A DNA stretch of 64,000 nucleotides from contig NC_017278.1 in assembly GCF_000236585.1 (NCBI RefSeq), positions 992,001 to 1,056,000 of the forward strand, in the 5' to 3' direction. The position numbers and the translations under genes were made by a program. Below are positions 1 to 9,000 of the stretch, piece after piece; the first letter of the stretch is position 1; every line of letters starts with the position of its first letter. The DNA comes from Thermus sp. CCB_US3_UF1 (GTDB taxonomy: Bacteria > Deinococcota > Deinococci > Deinococcales > Thermaceae). The notes beneath the pieces are model-generated. The model was not told where the DNA came from. It did not search any database and saw nothing but the letters and a program-made list of their open reading frames with translations.

Positions 1-671
1 GTGCGCTCCACGAAGTGGATCATGGCGTAGATGGCGGGCACGCTTAAGGGGTTTCCCCCGATGAGGAGGCTTTCAAAGGAGAAGACCCGGCGCATCTTGG
101 GGTTTTGGAAGTACTTGCGCACGAAGGCGAAAAGGGGGCGGACCGCGTCCAGCCTGAGGAGGTCCGGGGCCACGCGGAGGAGGTCTAAAACGCTCCCGAA
201 GTGGGTGAAGCCCAGCTCCAAAAACCCCCGCCGGAAGATGGCCCGGGCGTCCCGCTCAAAGCGCAGGTAGCCCTCCAGGTCCTCAGGGGCCAGGCGGCGG
301 ATCTCGGAAAGGAGGTGCTCCCGGTCGTCCTTGTAGTCAAAGTGGGTGCCGTCGGGGAAGTGGATGCGGTAGAAGGGGTCCAGGGGCACCAGCTTCACGT
401 AGCGCTCCGTGTGCTTAAGCCCCTCCTCTTGGGGGAAGTCCGGGTAGAGCCGGGGGTCCCCGGGGCGGGTGGCGAAAAGGTCTTCCAGAAAGGCGGGCAC
501 GGTGATCACCGTGGGGCCCATATCGAAGGTGAAGCCTTCCGCCCGGTGCACCCGGGCCCGGCCCCCGGGGCCGTCCAGCTTTTCCAGGACCAGGACCTTC
601 AGGCCCATGGCCGCCAGGCGGATGGCGGCGGAAAGCCCACCTACCCCGCTGCCGATGACGATGGCGCGCAT
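1..671 (-). CDS. crtI: Phytoene desaturase CrtI (partial, cut by window start)
   Basis: FAD-dependent desaturase converting phytoene to lycopene. The visible 223 residues begin at ATG 671 with the dinucleotide-binding fold [20 protein letters not shown], then a GGRA turn (about residue 37) and a DMGPTVIT segment typical of CrtI. The C-terminal part lies beyond base 1, so the catalytic C-terminal motif cannot be checked. It is the last visible gene of a minus-strand carotenoid operon, 51 bases after the glycosyltransferase. Identification is firm; the desaturation number is inferred from the lycopene cyclase upstream. Confidence 0.9.
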   Translation of the reverse strand, partial: MRAIVIGSGVGGLSAAIRLAAMGLKVLVLEKLDGPGGRARVHRAEGFTFDMGPTVITVPAFLEDLFATRPGDPRLYPDFPQEEGLKHTERYVKLVPLDPFYRIHFPDGTHFDYKDDREHLLSEIRRLAPEDLEGYLRFERDARAIFRRGFLELGFTHFGSVLDLLRVAPDLLRLDAVRPLFAFVRKYFQNPKMRRVFSFESLLIGGNPLSVPAIYAMIHFVER

Positions 672-722
672 GCCTAGGAGTCTACCAGCCTCACCCGCGG
701 CGGAAGTTGGGCGGGGCCCACA

Positions 723-1751
723 CTAGAGGGCGCGCCCCTTCCAACGCTTTCCCGGCAGGAGGGCCCGGAGGTAGGCGGGGAGGAGGAGGAGGGGGGCCAG
801 GGGGGCGAGGAGGCCGGGCCAGAGGGGCCCCCCTAGGGCCTTTTGCACCCAAGTCCTTTCCAAAACGCCCAAAAGGCCCAGGTCCAGCCGGCCACAAAGC
901 CAGGGAAGGGTGTAAAGGGCCAGGTGGTAGAAGGCCGAGCCCAGGAGGACCAGGGGATTATGCAGGTGGATCTCCAGGAAGTTCTTGCCAAACCCCTCCA
1001 CCACCTCCCCGTAGCCCCGGTACATGCGGGTGCGGAAAAGGGGGTGGCCTAGGGCCAGGCGGTAGCGCCGCACCCGCTTGGCCAGGGCCACGTCCTCCAG
1101 CACCTCCCCCCGCACGGCCTGGTGCCCCCCCATGGCCAAGTAGGCCTCCCGGCGGAAGGCCAACACCTGGCCATTGGCCACCCGCAGTTCCTCCAGGAAA
1201 GGGTGGGGTAGGAAGGAGAAAAGCCCCCCCATGACGAAGGGCACCGTGGCCCCCACCAGGGGGTTTTCCCCCACCTCCTGCCGGGGGAGGGCGGAGAGGA
1301 GGTCTTGGCCTTCCAGGGCCTCCAGGAGGCCGCCCAAGGCCCCTTCCTCCCAAAGGACGTCGGCGTCGGTGAAGATCAGGACCTCCCCCCGGGCGGCCTG
1401 GGCCAGCTGCCAGCAGGCCCAGTTCTTTCCCGTCCACCCTGGGGGAAGGGGCTGGCCCCGCAGGAGGCGGAAGCCGGGGTGTCCCCCGCCCAGGGCCTCG
1501 GCCACCTGGGGGGTACCGTCCTCCGAGGCGTCGTCCAGGACCAGGACCTCCAGGGCTCCCTGGCGCAGGAGGGCGGGGAGGGTTTGGGAAAGGTTGGCCG
1601 CCTCGTTCCGGGCCGGCACCAGGAGGGAGGCCGTGGGGCGGGAAGGGGTGGGGGCGGGTCGGAGACGGGGGAAGCGGAGGAGGTTATAGAGGAGGGCCAG
1701 GAGGCGGAGGAGGAGGAAGAGGAAGACCCCAAAGAAGAAGTCCCCGCTCAT
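723..1751 (-). CDS. Family 2 glycosyltransferase, probable carotenoid glucosyltransferase (CruC/CrtQ-like)
   Basis: 342 residues: an N-terminal membrane segment (about 5-27), a GT-A domain with [22 protein letters not shown] and the metal-binding FTDADVLW near 130, then C-terminal hydrophobic segments. This is the build of membrane GT2 enzymes such as hydroxychlorobactene glucosyltransferase. Thermus makes thermozeaxanthins, zeaxanthin glucoside fatty-acid esters. Lying between an acyltransferase and crtI, downstream of the hydroxylase, it most likely glucosylates zeaxanthin. The start overlaps the acyltransferase stop by 4 bases (ATGA). Substrate is inferred from context. Confidence 0.8.
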   Translation of the reverse strand: MSGDFFFGVFLFLLLRLLALLYNLLRFPRLRPAPTPSRPTASLLVPARNEAANLSQTLPALLRQGALEVLVLDDASEDGTPQVAEALGGGHPGFRLLRGQPLPPGWTGKNWACWQLAQAARGEVLIFTDADVLWEEGALGGLLEALEGQDLLSALPRQEVGENPLVGATVPFVMGGLFSFLPHPFLEELRVANGQVLAFRREAYLAMGGHQAVRGEVLEDVALAKRVRRYRLALGHPLFRTRMYRGYGEVVEGFGKNFLEIHLHNPLVLLGSAFYHLALYTLPWLCGRLDLGLLGVLERTWVQKALGGPLWPGLLAPLAPLLLLPAYLRALLPGKRWKGRAL

Positions 1752-2416
1752 AGCCGCTTCAAGGCCGCCACCAGGGGCCTGACCCGCTCCTCCAGGCTCC
1801 GCCGCCCCTTAAGGACCTCCTGGAAACCCTCGGGCACCTCCCGGGGATGGGTGGCCCTCAGGAGGGCGTCTAGGGCCTCCAGGAGGCCGCCCATGGCCCC
1901 TGGCAGGTCCCCTTCCGGGGGAAGGGGCTCCCCCACCCAGAGGAAGGCCTCGGGGTGCTCAAAGCCCCGCACCGCCACCCGTAGGGCCACGGGGAGGAGG
2001 GGTACCCCCGCTTTTGCCGCCAGCCAGGCCGCCCCCGGGCGCAAGGGGCCCAAAGGGCCCGGGTAGCGCATCTCCCCCTCGGGGAAAAGGGCCACCCACT
2101 CCCCCCGGCCAAGCCGCCTTAGGGCCTCCCGTACCCGCGTGGCCTCGAGGGCCCCCGCCAGGGCGAGCACGGGAAAGGCCTTTAGGTTCTCCCCCGCCAC
2201 CAAAAGGCTCGTGGGCCTCCCCGCAAAGCGGCCCAAAAACCAGACCAGGTGGCCGTCAAAGAAGCTGTGGTGGTTCAGGGCCAGGACCAGGGGCCCTTCC
2301 GGCACCCTTCCCCGGAGGTAGACCCCCCGGAGGCTCCCCTTGAGGCTCAAGAGGAGCATCCCTTGCACCAGGAAGCGCAGGAAGCGCCCCAGGGGGCGGT
2401 CGGGGGAAAGCCTCAT
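1748..2416 (-). CDS. PlsC-type acyltransferase, probable carotenoid glucoside acyltransferase (CruD-like)
   Basis: 222 residues with the glycerolphosphate acyltransferase signature NHHSFFDGH (HX4D, about residues 48-56) and a [10 protein letters not shown] block (about 111). Such enzymes move a fatty acyl group from acyl-CoA or acyl-ACP to a hydroxyl. Here it is coupled by ATGA overlaps to lycopene cyclase before it and the glycosyltransferase after it, so the likely acceptor is the glucose of zeaxanthin glucoside, giving the thermozeaxanthin tail that anchors the pigment in the membrane. A role in ordinary phospholipid synthesis cannot be excluded. Confidence 0.78.
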   Translation of the reverse strand: MRLSPDRPLGRFLRFLVQGMLLLSLKGSLRGVYLRGRVPEGPLVLALNHHSFFDGHLVWFLGRFAGRPTSLLVAGENLKAFPVLALAGALEATRVREALRRLGRGEWVALFPEGEMRYPGPLGPLRPGAAWLAAKAGVPLLPVALRVAVRGFEHPEAFLWVGEPLPPEGDLPGAMGGLLEALDALLRATHPREVPEGFQEVLKGRRSLEERVRPLVAALKRL

Positions 2417-3114
2417 CGCAGGCGCCTCAGGGCCTCAGGATGCCACGCCAGGAGGAGGCCCTGCACCACGGCCAGGTTGGTAAAGAGGAAGAAGACCATC
2501 TCCTCTAGGGGCAAGCCCAAGGCCTTCAGCCCCAGGGTGTAGGCCGGGGAGATCCACCAGATCCCTTCCCGGGTAATGGCCCAGAAATCGGCGAACCATA
2601 GGTAAAAGGTGGGGAGGAAAACCCCTAGAAGGAAAGGCCCCCGCCAGGCCCAAAGGAGGTCCCCGCCGAAGGCCCATTGCAGAACGAAGACGGGGGCGAA
2701 GTAGGCCAGGATGAGGCCCAGGTAGAGGTAGGGCCCCCCCAAGGCCAAGAGCATCACCCCCAAGGCGGCCAGGAGGAGCCACACCCCGCCCCCCACCACC
2801 CGGGAAAGCCCCGGCCCAGGCGGGGGCGGGCTTCCGGCCAGGCGCAGGAGGAGGGCCCCGGTGAGGAGGGGCTGGAGGAGGAAGAAGAGGTACTCCTCAA
2901 AGGGGACGTAGCCGATGCGGAAGAGGACCCGCCCCTCGGGGTAGCCCCACACCCCCCGCCAGACCAGGTAGTTGTCCCAGGGGGTGGTGTAGAGGAGGGC
3001 GATGAGGGGCATGAGGAGGTAGGCCCAAAGCCGTGGGGGCCGGGGCCGGGCTCCAAGGAGGAGGAGGAGCAAGGGGGGAAGGAGGAAGACCAGGTGGAAC
3101 TCCAGGTAGGTCAT
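2413..3114 (-). CDS. crtY: Lycopene beta-cyclase, fused CrtYc-CrtYd type
   Basis: 233-residue membrane protein, about seven hydrophobic helices. It contains two copies of the lycopene cyclase domain: the first with PWDNYLVWRGVWGYP and VPFEEYLFFLLQPLL (about 45-85), the second with FWAITREGIWWI and LPLEEMVFFLFTN (about 165-215). The paired (P)xE(E) motifs are the conserved acidic residues of the heterodimeric CrtYcd type, here in one chain. It closes both ends of lycopene to beta-carotene. Start ATG 3114 is chosen because it overlaps the P450 stop as ATGA; a longer open frame upstream is a shadow of the P450. Confidence 0.88.
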   Translation of the reverse strand: MTYLEFHLVFLLPPLLLLLLGARPRPPRLWAYLLMPLIALLYTTPWDNYLVWRGVWGYPEGRVLFRIGYVPFEEYLFFLLQPLLTGALLLRLAGSPPPPGPGLSRVVGGGVWLLLAALGVMLLALGGPYLYLGLILAYFAPVFVLQWAFGGDLLWAWRGPFLLGVFLPTFYLWFADFWAITREGIWWISPAYTLGLKALGLPLEEMVFFLFTNLAVVQGLLLAWHPEALRRLR

Positions 3115-4274
3115 GCGCCCTCCAGGACGGCCCAAAGCCCCCCCTGGGGCCTCAGGGTGACCCCGGCGTGCACCCGGGGTTCGGGCAAGGGGGGAAGCCG
3201 GAAGCGGCGGAAGAAGGCCATGAGGGCCACGGGGCCTTCCAGAAGGGCGAAGTCCCGCCCTAGGCAGAGCCTCTGGCCCAGGCCGAAGGGGAAGTAGCGC
3301 CCCGAGGGGGTTCCCCTTTCCCCCAGGAAGCGTTCGGGACGGAAGGCCTCCCCCTCGGGGAAGTGCAGGCGGTGGGTCACGTAGGGGGAGAGGACCACCG
3401 TGCTCCCCCGGGGGACCTCCTCCTTGCCCAGGTCCAGGGGGGCCTCGGCCTTGCGGGTGAGGATCCACGCCGGGGGGTAGAGCCGGAGGGCCTCCTGGAA
3501 AGCGGCCAGGGCGTGGGAGGGGCTTTGGGCCACGGCCTCCTGCCACTCGGGCCTGTGGGAGAGGAGGTAGAGGCTCCAGGTGAGGGCGCTGGCCGTGGTC
3601 TCGTGCCCGGCCACCAGGAGGGTCTTGGCCTCGGCCAGGGCCCGCTCCCGGGGCAGGGCGTTCAAGGGGGGCTCCTGAAGGAGGGGAAGGGCCTCTTGCT
3701 CCAAGGCCTTCTTGTCCCGGTGAAACCGCCGCTCCGCCAGGAGGTCCAGGCGGGAGAAGGGGTGTTGCATGCGGGTGAGGATCCGCTCCAAAGCGGAGAG
3801 GGCCAGCCCGGCGATGCGCTCGGGTAGGGGTTTTCCCCAAAGGGCCCGCCCCAAAAAGCGCAAGGAGAGGTGGAGCATCTCCTGGTCCAGATCCCGCCTT
3901 TCCCCGGGACGCCAGGGGGCGAAGAAGGCCTCGGCCTCCTCCTGCAAAAGGGGGCGGTATCCGGCCACGGCGCGGGGCAGGAAGGGGTCTTTGAGGGCCT
4001 TGCGGGCCTTCCGGTAGTCGGGCCCCCAGTCGGTGAGGAGGCCTTTGCCCGTGAGGCGGGCAAGCTCTTGGTACTGAAAGGTGGCCTTGGCGTCCGGGCC
4101 CAGGAGAACCCGCTCCACCCCCTCCGGATCAAAGACCAGGAAAAGGGGCATCCCTGGTAGGGGGAGGCGGAGCCTGGGGTGGGCCCGTCCCCAGGCCAGG
4201 AGGGCGGCTAGGGGGTCTTCCCGCAGGCGGCGCAGGTCGGGGAGGGCCCGCTTTAGGTCCAGGGTAGCGGTCAT
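3111..4274 (-). CDS. Cytochrome P450 CYP175A1-type beta-carotene 3-hydroxylase
   Basis: 387 residues, close to the 389 of T. thermophilus CYP175A1. Visible P450 signatures: I-helix AGHETT (222-227), ExxR as E261-A-L-R264, and the heme-ligand loop FPFGLGQRLCLGR with Cys337. It hydroxylates beta-carotene at both 3 positions to zeaxanthin using electrons from ferredoxin. It is the first gene of the minus-strand crt operon; a -10-like box sits 7 bases before the ATG, so the message is probably leaderless. Neighbouring cyclase and sugar/acyl transferases fit a thermozeaxanthin pathway. Confidence 0.9.
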   Translation of the reverse strand: MTATLDLKRALPDLRRLREDPLAALLAWGRAHPRLRLPLPGMPLFLVFDPEGVERVLLGPDAKATFQYQELARLTGKGLLTDWGPDYRKARKALKDPFLPRAVAGYRPLLQEEAEAFFAPWRPGERRDLDQEMLHLSLRFLGRALWGKPLPERIAGLALSALERILTRMQHPFSRLDLLAERRFHRDKKALEQEALPLLQEPPLNALPRERALAEAKTLLVAGHETTASALTWSLYLLSHRPEWQEAVAQSPSHALAAFQEALRLYPPAWILTRKAEAPLDLGKEEVPRGSTVVLSPYVTHRLHFPEGEAFRPERFLGERGTPSGRYFPFGLGQRLCLGRDFALLEGPVALMAFFRRFRLPPLPEPRVHAGVTLRPQGGLWAVLEGA

Positions 4275-4281
4275 GGGTATA

Positions 4282-4287
4282 AGGATA
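4282..4287 (-). promoter_or_regulatory. -10 element of the P450/crt operon (putative, leaderless)
   Basis: On the minus strand TATCCT lies exactly 7 bases before the P450 ATG, which would place +1 at the start codon. The same hexamer TATCCT is the best -10 for crtB (6619-6624). No good -35 is seen 16-18 bases upstream of either, which suits activator-dependent transcription, possibly by the CRP-family protein encoded nearby. The 198-base gap 4275-4472 holds nothing else I can support. Confidence 0.45.
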
Positions 4288-4472
4288 CTAGCGGCCCACC
4301 AGGGGGCAGTACCCCCCTTGGGCCAGGGGGAGGAAGCCCAGGATTTCGCCCCGGACTGGGCTCGGGGAGGGGAAGGGGGTGGAAAGCCTAGGGCGGAAGG
4401 CCACTCGGGGGGTGGGTGCGCGGAACATGGCCCCAGGCTAGCCTGGCCCCATTCCAGAGGGTGTGGCCCCGC

Positions 4473-5729
4473 CTACCCTCGGAGGAGACCCTGGGCCAGG
4501 GCCAGGTAGCGGCGCCTTGCCCTTTCCAGGTCCACCACGGGGTTCAGGGGGGTGTAGGAGGGGTACTCGGGGGCCCAGCGGGCCAGCCACTCCCCCTGGG
4601 GGTCGTGCCGCTTGCCCTGTTCTACCAGGTTGAAGACGCGGAAGTAAGGGGCCGCATCCACCCCCAGCCCCCCCGCCCATTGCCAGCCCTGGAGGTTTTG
4701 CGGCGTGTCCCCGTCCAGGAGGAGTTCCTTGAAGTGGGCCTCGGCCTTCCGCCAGGGGAGGAGGAGGTACTTCACGGCGAACTGGGCCACGCACATCCGC
4801 GCCCGGTTGGAGAGGAAGCCCGTGGCCCAGAGCTCCCGCATGGCCGCGTCCACCAGGGGCACCCCCGTCTTGCCCAGGAGCCAGGCCTGGAAAAGCTCCT
4901 CGTCCTCGTTCCAAGGAAGGGCCTCGAGGCGGGGGTCCAGGGGTTTTTCCCTTAGCCAAGGGAAGTGGTAGAGGAGGTGGTAGGAGAAGTCCCGCCAGAG
5001 GAGCTCGGCCACCCACTTCCTGGCTCCTTCCCCCCCGGCCTGCAGGGCGGGCCAGGCGGCCTGGCGGGGGGAGAGGACCCCCAGGGTGAAGTAGGGGGAG
5101 AGCCTCGAGCCTCCCTGCCCATCCAGGCGGTCCCGCCTTGCGGCGTAGGGGCCAAGCCCTTCCTGGAGAAAACGCCGGAGGCGCTCCAGGGCCGCTTCCT
5201 CCCCGGGAGGGGGCAAGGGGATGCCCGCCTCCTCCCGGGGGATTTCCCCCTCCTCGGGGGCGGGGGGGAGGCTTTCCGGCGGGGGGAGGGGAGGGTCTAC
5301 CCCCTGGAAGTTCCGGCTGAAGGGGGTATAGACCCGGTAGGCCCGGGGCAGGTCCGGGGGGATGAGGTGGGGGGCGGGGAGGAGGTGGAGGGGCACGGGA
5401 AGGGCCTCCTGCACCCGTTCGTCCCGGTGGCGGCCATAGGGGGTGTAGGCCTTGAGGGCGTAGACCCCCCGGGCCCGCAGGGCCCGGGCCGCCTCGGGCA
5501 CCTTCTCCCAGGGCAGCCCCTCCAGGACCCAAAGGGCCCCGCCCCGTTTTCGGTAGGCTTCCCTTAGGGCCCGGACGTTTTCCAGGAACCAGGCCCGCCG
5601 CCTGGGGGTGGTCCTCAGGTTGTTGGGGTCCAGGACCACCAGGCCCACCAGGGGGCCTTGGCGTAGGGCCTTAAGAAGGGCCGGGTGGTCGCCTAGGCGC
5701 AGGTCGGCCCGGTGCCAGACCAGGAACAT
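4473..5729 (-). CDS. phr: Deoxyribodipyrimidine photolyase (CPD photolyase)
   Basis: 418 residues, near the length of the well-studied T. thermophilus enzyme (420). N-terminal Rossmann-type antenna domain (MFLVWHRADLRLGDHPAL) and C-terminal FAD domain with GKTGVPLVDAAMRELWATGF, NRARM and QWAGGLGVDAAPYFRVFNP. It repairs cyclobutane pyrimidine dimers using blue or near-UV light. It lies 25 bases after crtB in what looks like a crtB-phr operon, next to the light regulator carH, so repair and carotenoid protection are probably induced together. Confidence 0.93.
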   Translation of the reverse strand: MFLVWHRADLRLGDHPALLKALRQGPLVGLVVLDPNNLRTTPRRRAWFLENVRALREAYRKRGGALWVLEGLPWEKVPEAARALRARGVYALKAYTPYGRHRDERVQEALPVPLHLLPAPHLIPPDLPRAYRVYTPFSRNFQGVDPPLPPPESLPPAPEEGEIPREEAGIPLPPPGEEAALERLRRFLQEGLGPYAARRDRLDGQGGSRLSPYFTLGVLSPRQAAWPALQAGGEGARKWVAELLWRDFSYHLLYHFPWLREKPLDPRLEALPWNEDEELFQAWLLGKTGVPLVDAAMRELWATGFLSNRARMCVAQFAVKYLLLPWRKAEAHFKELLLDGDTPQNLQGWQWAGGLGVDAAPYFRVFNLVEQGKRHDPQGEWLARWAPEYPSYTPLNPVVDLERARRRYLALAQGLLRG

Positions 5730-5754
5730 GGGAGGCAGGCTATGCGCCTCGGGC

Positions 5755-6603
5755 CTAGGTTTCCGTAGCCGGGAACCCGTTTCGGGAAAGCCGCAGGGCC
5801 TCGGGCAGGAGCCTGAGCCTTTCCCAGGGCTTGAGGTGGGCCCGCCTCCGCAGGTTGTCGTAGCCGGATAGGCGGAGCTTATCCAGGATGCCTTGGTACT
5901 GCAGGGCGGCCAAGGCGATGGCCGCCTGGCCCACCTTCAGCTCCTTGAGGCCGGCAAGCCCCTCCCGGTAGAACCGGCGGGCCAGGGCCTCCAGGTGCCC
6001 CATGAGGGCCCGGTAACCGGGTCCGGTCCGGCCCAGGCGTAACTCCTCCAGGCTCACCCCGAAGCGTTCCAGGAGATCCTGGGGCAGGTAGACCCGGTCC
6101 TGGGCCAGGTCCTCCCCCACGTCCCGCAGGATGTTGGTGAGCTGCATGGCCTGGCCCAGACGCACCGCCTTTTCCTCCACCTCCGGGCCCCCGCCGGCGA
6201 TGGGGGCCATCATCCGCCCCACGGTGCCCGCCACCTGGTAGCAGTAGGTGAGGAGTTCGGCTTCCGTCCCGAGGCGCACCGGCCCCAGGTCCCGCAGGAA
6301 GCCCTCGTACATGTGGCGGAAGGCCTCTTGGGGGATGGGCCAGCGGGCAAGGGCCCAGGCCAGCCCCCTTTCCCAGGCCGTCTGGGGCCTGCCCCCGTAG
6401 GCCCGCTCCACCCCCTGCCACCAGGCCTCCAGGGCCTCCCGGCCAGCCCCGGGCCCGTCCACCGCCTCGTCCCCCAGGCGGCAGGCGGCGTAGACCGCCC
6501 AGGCCCCCTTGCGCTCCTCCTTGGGGAAGAGGAGGCTCCCCAGATAGAAGGTGGCGGAATGGGCTCGCACAATACCCGCCAGGGCTTTCCAATCGGGTTC
6601 CAT
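5755..6603 (-). CDS. crtB: Phytoene synthase CrtB
   Basis: 282 residues. Condenses two geranylgeranyl diphosphates to phytoene, the first committed carotenoid step. Both aspartate-rich metal motifs are seen: LGDEAVDG (about 59-66) and QLTNILRDVGED (about 150-161). Start ATG 6603 is preferred over an in-frame ATG 51 bases further up because AGAAGG sits just before it and because MEPDWKALAGIVRAHSATF is the usual N-terminus. It is divergent from carH across 111 bases; its -10 is TATCCT at 6619-6624 with a weak -35. Confidence 0.93.
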   Translation of the reverse strand: MEPDWKALAGIVRAHSATFYLGSLLFPKEERKGAWAVYAACRLGDEAVDGPGAGREALEAWWQGVERAYGGRPQTAWERGLAWALARWPIPQEAFRHMYEGFLRDLGPVRLGTEAELLTYCYQVAGTVGRMMAPIAGGGPEVEEKAVRLGQAMQLTNILRDVGEDLAQDRVYLPQDLLERFGVSLEELRLGRTGPGYRALMGHLEALARRFYREGLAGLKELKVGQAAIALAALQYQGILDKLRLSGYDNLRRRAHLKPWERLRLLPEALRLSRNGFPATET

Positions 6604-6618
6604 ATGCCTTCTAGTTTC

Positions 6619-6624
6619 AGGATA
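6619..6624 (-). promoter_or_regulatory. -10 element of crtB-phr (putative)
   Basis: Minus-strand TATCCT, 15 bases before the crtB start with an AGAAGG Shine-Dalgarno between them. The hexamer 17 bases upstream reads GGACAA, a poor -35. In T. thermophilus the crtB promoter is reported to need the CRP-family factor TTHB099, whose homolog is encoded at 7548-8135. The dependence here is inferred. Confidence 0.45.
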
Positions 6625-6667
6625 CCACCTGGGAGGGACTTTTGTCCTGCCCACACTTGGGTAAGAC

Positions 6668-6696
6668 CTGTACTAATACTTGACAAAACTTGTTCA
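6668..6696 (+). promoter_or_regulatory. Putative CarH/LitR operator at the carH promoter
   Basis: Three similar words follow one another at about 10-12 base spacing: CTGTAC (6668), CTTGAC (6679) and CTTGTTC (6689). CarH tetramers are known to bind tandem direct repeats of about 11 bp overlapping the -35. The core GACAAAACTTGTTCA (6682-6696) recurs with two mismatches at 15321-15335 between the rhodopsin and blh genes. Confidence 0.55.
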
Positions 6697-6708
6697 ACCC
6701 CCTAGACT
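6680..6708 (+). promoter_or_regulatory. carH promoter, leaderless
   Basis: TTGACA at 6680-6685, 17-base spacer, TAGACT at 6703-6708, then 6 bases to the carH ATG at 6715. The -35 matches the consensus fully, and the start codon falls at the expected +1, so the transcript is probably leaderless. The -35 is buried in the putative CarH operator, which fits autorepression. Confidence 0.7.
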
Positions 6709-6714
6709 GGGGGC

Positions 6715-7551
6715 ATGACCCGGCCAGGGGTGTACACCATCGCCGAGGTAGAGGCCATGACCGGCCTCTCCGCCGAGGTCCTCCGGCAATGGGAGCGGCG
6801 CTACGGTTTTCCCCGCCCTGAGCGTACCCCCGGGGGACACCGCCTCTACCGGGAGGAGGAGGTGGAGGCCTTACGCCAGATCCGCCGCTGGCTGGAGGAG
6901 GGGGCAACCCCCCAGGCGGCCATCCGCCGCTACCTGGCCCAGGAAACCCATCCCCAGGACCTTTCCCAGGAGCTCAAGGCCGCCCTCCTCGAGGCCGACC
7001 TCCCCCGGGCCGAGGCCCTCTTCCGCCGGGGGCTTAGGCTCTTGGGCCCGGAAGGGGCGGCCCAGGGGCTCGTGGTCCGGGTTCTGCGGGAGGTGGGGGA
7101 AGGCTGGCACCAGGGGGAGGTGAGCGTAGCCCAGGAGCATCTGGCCACCCAGTTCCTGCGGGCCCGCCTGCACGAGCTTCTGGACCTGGTGGGCTACCCT
7201 CGTGGGGCCCCCATCCTGGTCACCACCCCCCCGGGGGAGCGGCACGAGCTCGGGGCCATGCTGGCCGCCTACCACCTGCGCCGCCGCGGTTTCCCTGCCC
7301 TGTACCTGGGCCCCGACACCCCCTTGCCTGACCTGCGGGCCCTAGCCGCCAAGCTGGAGGCCAGGGGGGCCGTCCTCTCCGTCCTCCTTAGGGAAAACCT
7401 CCAGGCCCTGCCTGCTGGGGCCCTGCAGGACCTGGCTCCCCGGGTCTTCCTGGGCGGTCCCGGGGCCAGCCTCGAGGAGGCCAGGCGCCTGGGGGCGGTG
7501 TACGTGGAACGGTTGGAGGATCTGCCCAAGGCATTGGAGGAGGCAGCATGA
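6715..7551 (+). CDS. carH: CarH/LitR, B12-dependent light-sensing MerR-family repressor
   Basis: 278 residues. Residues 7-75 are a MerR-type winged helix ([28 protein letters not shown]). Residues about 85-270 form the four-helix bundle and cobalamin-binding domain. The photoreceptor set is intact: W131, H132, E141, H142 (W-x9-EH) and the lower-axial ligand H177 in ERHELG, at the same numbers as T. thermophilus CarH. With adenosylcobalamin in the dark the tetramer represses; light breaks the Co-C bond and releases DNA. Its stop overlaps the start of the CRP-family gene (ATGA), so both are derepressed together. In Thermus this leads to crtB-phr induction. Confidence 0.95.
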   Translation: MTRPGVYTIAEVEAMTGLSAEVLRQWERRYGFPRPERTPGGHRLYREEEVEALRQIRRWLEEGATPQAAIRRYLAQETHPQDLSQELKAALLEADLPRAEALFRRGLRLLGPEGAAQGLVVRVLREVGEGWHQGEVSVAQEHLATQFLRARLHELLDLVGYPRGAPILVTTPPGERHELGAMLAAYHLRRRGFPALYLGPDTPLPDLRALAAKLEARGAVLSVLLRENLQALPAGALQDLAPRVFLGGPGASLEEARRLGAVYVERLEDLPKALEEAA

Positions 7552-8135
7552 AAAGGATTGCCCGCAAGGAAGTGGTCTATCTGGCTGGGGACCGGGCCGA
7601 CACCCTCTACCGCCTGGAGTCCGGGCTGGTGCGCATCGTGGAACTCCTCCCCGACGGCCGCACCCTCACCCTGCGCCACGTCCTCCCCGGGGACTTCTTC
7701 GGGGAGGAGGCCCTGGAGGGGCGGCGCTACCGCTACGCCGCCGAGGCCATGACCGAGGTGGTGGTGCGGGGGTTTGAGCCCAAGGCCATGACCCATGAGG
7801 AGCTGCACCAGGTGGCCAGGAACCTGGCCCGGCAGATGCGCCGGGTGCAGGCCTACGAGACCCACCTGCAGACGGGGGAACTCCGGGCCCGCATCGCCCG
7901 CTACCTCCTCTTCCTGGCGGACACCCCGGCTTCCTTCCGCGACGCCAAGGGCCTTTACGTGACCGCCTCCCACGAGGAGATCGCCGACGCCACCGCCTCC
8001 ACCCGGGAGTCGGTCTCCAAGCTCCTTTCCGACCTGCGCCGGGAGGGCCTTATCGCCACCGCCTACCGCAAGGTCTACCTCCTGGACCTGAAGGCGTTGG
8101 AGCGGGAGGCGGAAGGGGTCTTGGAAGCCGCCTAG
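7548..8135 (+). CDS. CRP/FNR-family transcriptional activator (TTHB099-type)
   Basis: 195 residues: an N-terminal cyclic-nucleotide-type beta-barrel (about 10-110, with [12 protein letters not shown]) and a C-terminal winged helix with [20 protein letters not shown] (about 145-165). The T. thermophilus homolog TTHB099, encoded in the same position after litR/carH, activates crtB-phr in the light and works without an effector. Cotranscription with carH makes a cascade: light removes CarH, this activator is made, and carotenoid and photolyase genes are turned on. Target genes here are inferred from that precedent. Confidence 0.88.
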   Translation: MKRIARKEVVYLAGDRADTLYRLESGLVRIVELLPDGRTLTLRHVLPGDFFGEEALEGRRYRYAAEAMTEVVVRGFEPKAMTHEELHQVARNLARQMRRVQAYETHLQTGELRARIARYLLFLADTPASFRDAKGLYVTASHEEIADATASTRESVSKLLSDLRREGLIATAYRKVYLLDLKALEREAEGVLEAA

Positions 8136-8136
8136 C

Positions 8137-9000
8137 ATGCGGGTCTTGGTGGTGGGGGGAACAGGGTTTGTGGGGCGGCACCTGGTCCGCCGCCTCCTCC
8201 AGGGGGGGCATACCCCCCTGGTCCTGGCCCGCTCCCCCAGGGACCTTCCCCCCGGGGCGGTCTTCCTTCCCGGGGACATCACCCGGGAAGCCCCGGACCT
8301 AAGGGGGGTGGAGGCCGCCATCTACCTGGCGGGGATCATCCGGGAACGGGGGCAGACCTTCCAACAGGTCCACGTGGAGGGGGTGAGGAACCTTCTCATG
8401 GGGATGCGCCGGGCAGGGGTGGACCGCCTCCTGCACATGTCCGCCCTGGGGGCCCGGCGGGGGACGGGAAGCCGCTACTACGAGACCAAGGCCCAAGGGG
8501 AGGAGCTGGTGCGGGAAAGCGGGGTTTCCTGGACCATTTTCCGCCCGAGCCTCATTTTTGGCCCTGGGGACGAGTTCTTTGGCGGGGTCCTTCGGGGCCT
8601 GGTCTGCCAGCCCTTGCCCTTTGTTCCCCTCATTGGGGATGGCTCCTTCCCCTTCCGGCCCGTGTACGTGGGGGACGTGGCCGAGGCCTTCGCTGGGGCC
8701 CTGGAACGCGGGGTGATGGGGACCTGGGACCTGGTGGGGCCCAGGGAGTACACCTTCCGCGAGCTCCTGGAGCGCACCATGGAGGTCCTGGGCCGGAGGA
8801 AGCCCTTTCTCCCCATCCCCTTGGGCCTCATGGACCGCCTGGTCCCCCTCCTCGGCCTCCTACCCTTCGCCCCCATCACCCAGGACCAGTACCGGATGCT
8901 CAAGGAGGGGAACACCGCCCCTTTCCCCGAAGGGCTAAGGGACCTCCTCCCGAGCCCCAAGGCCCTGGAGGAGGTCCTGCCCAGCTACCTCAGGTGCTAG
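8137..9000 (+). CDS. NAD(P)-binding SDR protein, NDUFA9-like (atypical SDR)
   Basis: 287 residues. N-terminal VVGGTGFVGRHLVRRLL is the nucleotide-binding TGxxGxxG motif; MSALGA and YYETKAQGEE (YxxxK, about 116-120) and FRPSLIFGPGD follow, as in the complex-I NDUFA9 subfamily. It starts 1 base after the CRP-family gene and so may belong to the light-controlled carH operon. Substrate unknown; quinone- or lipid-related chemistry is possible for this subfamily. The 3' end overlaps the opposing transporter gene by 11 bases. Confidence 0.75.
   Translation: MRVLVVGGTGFVGRHLVRRLLQGGHTPLVLARSPRDLPPGAVFLPGDITREAPDLRGVEAAIYLAGIIRERGQTFQQVHVEGVRNLLMGMRRAGVDRLLHMSALGARRGTGSRYYETKAQGEELVRESGVSWTIFRPSLIFGPGDEFFGGVLRGLVCQPLPFVPLIGDGSFPFRPVYVGDVAEAFAGALERGVMGTWDLVGPREYTFRELLERTMEVLGRRKPFLPIPLGLMDRLVPLLGLLPFAPITQDQYRMLKEGNTAPFPEGLRDLLPSPKALEEVLPSYLRC

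Noticed and set aside
2413-3840. 475-residue frame covering lycopene cyclase and more
   Set aside because: Only the last 233 residues are cyclase-like; the rest is a proline/glycine-rich shadow of the P450 gene in another frame.
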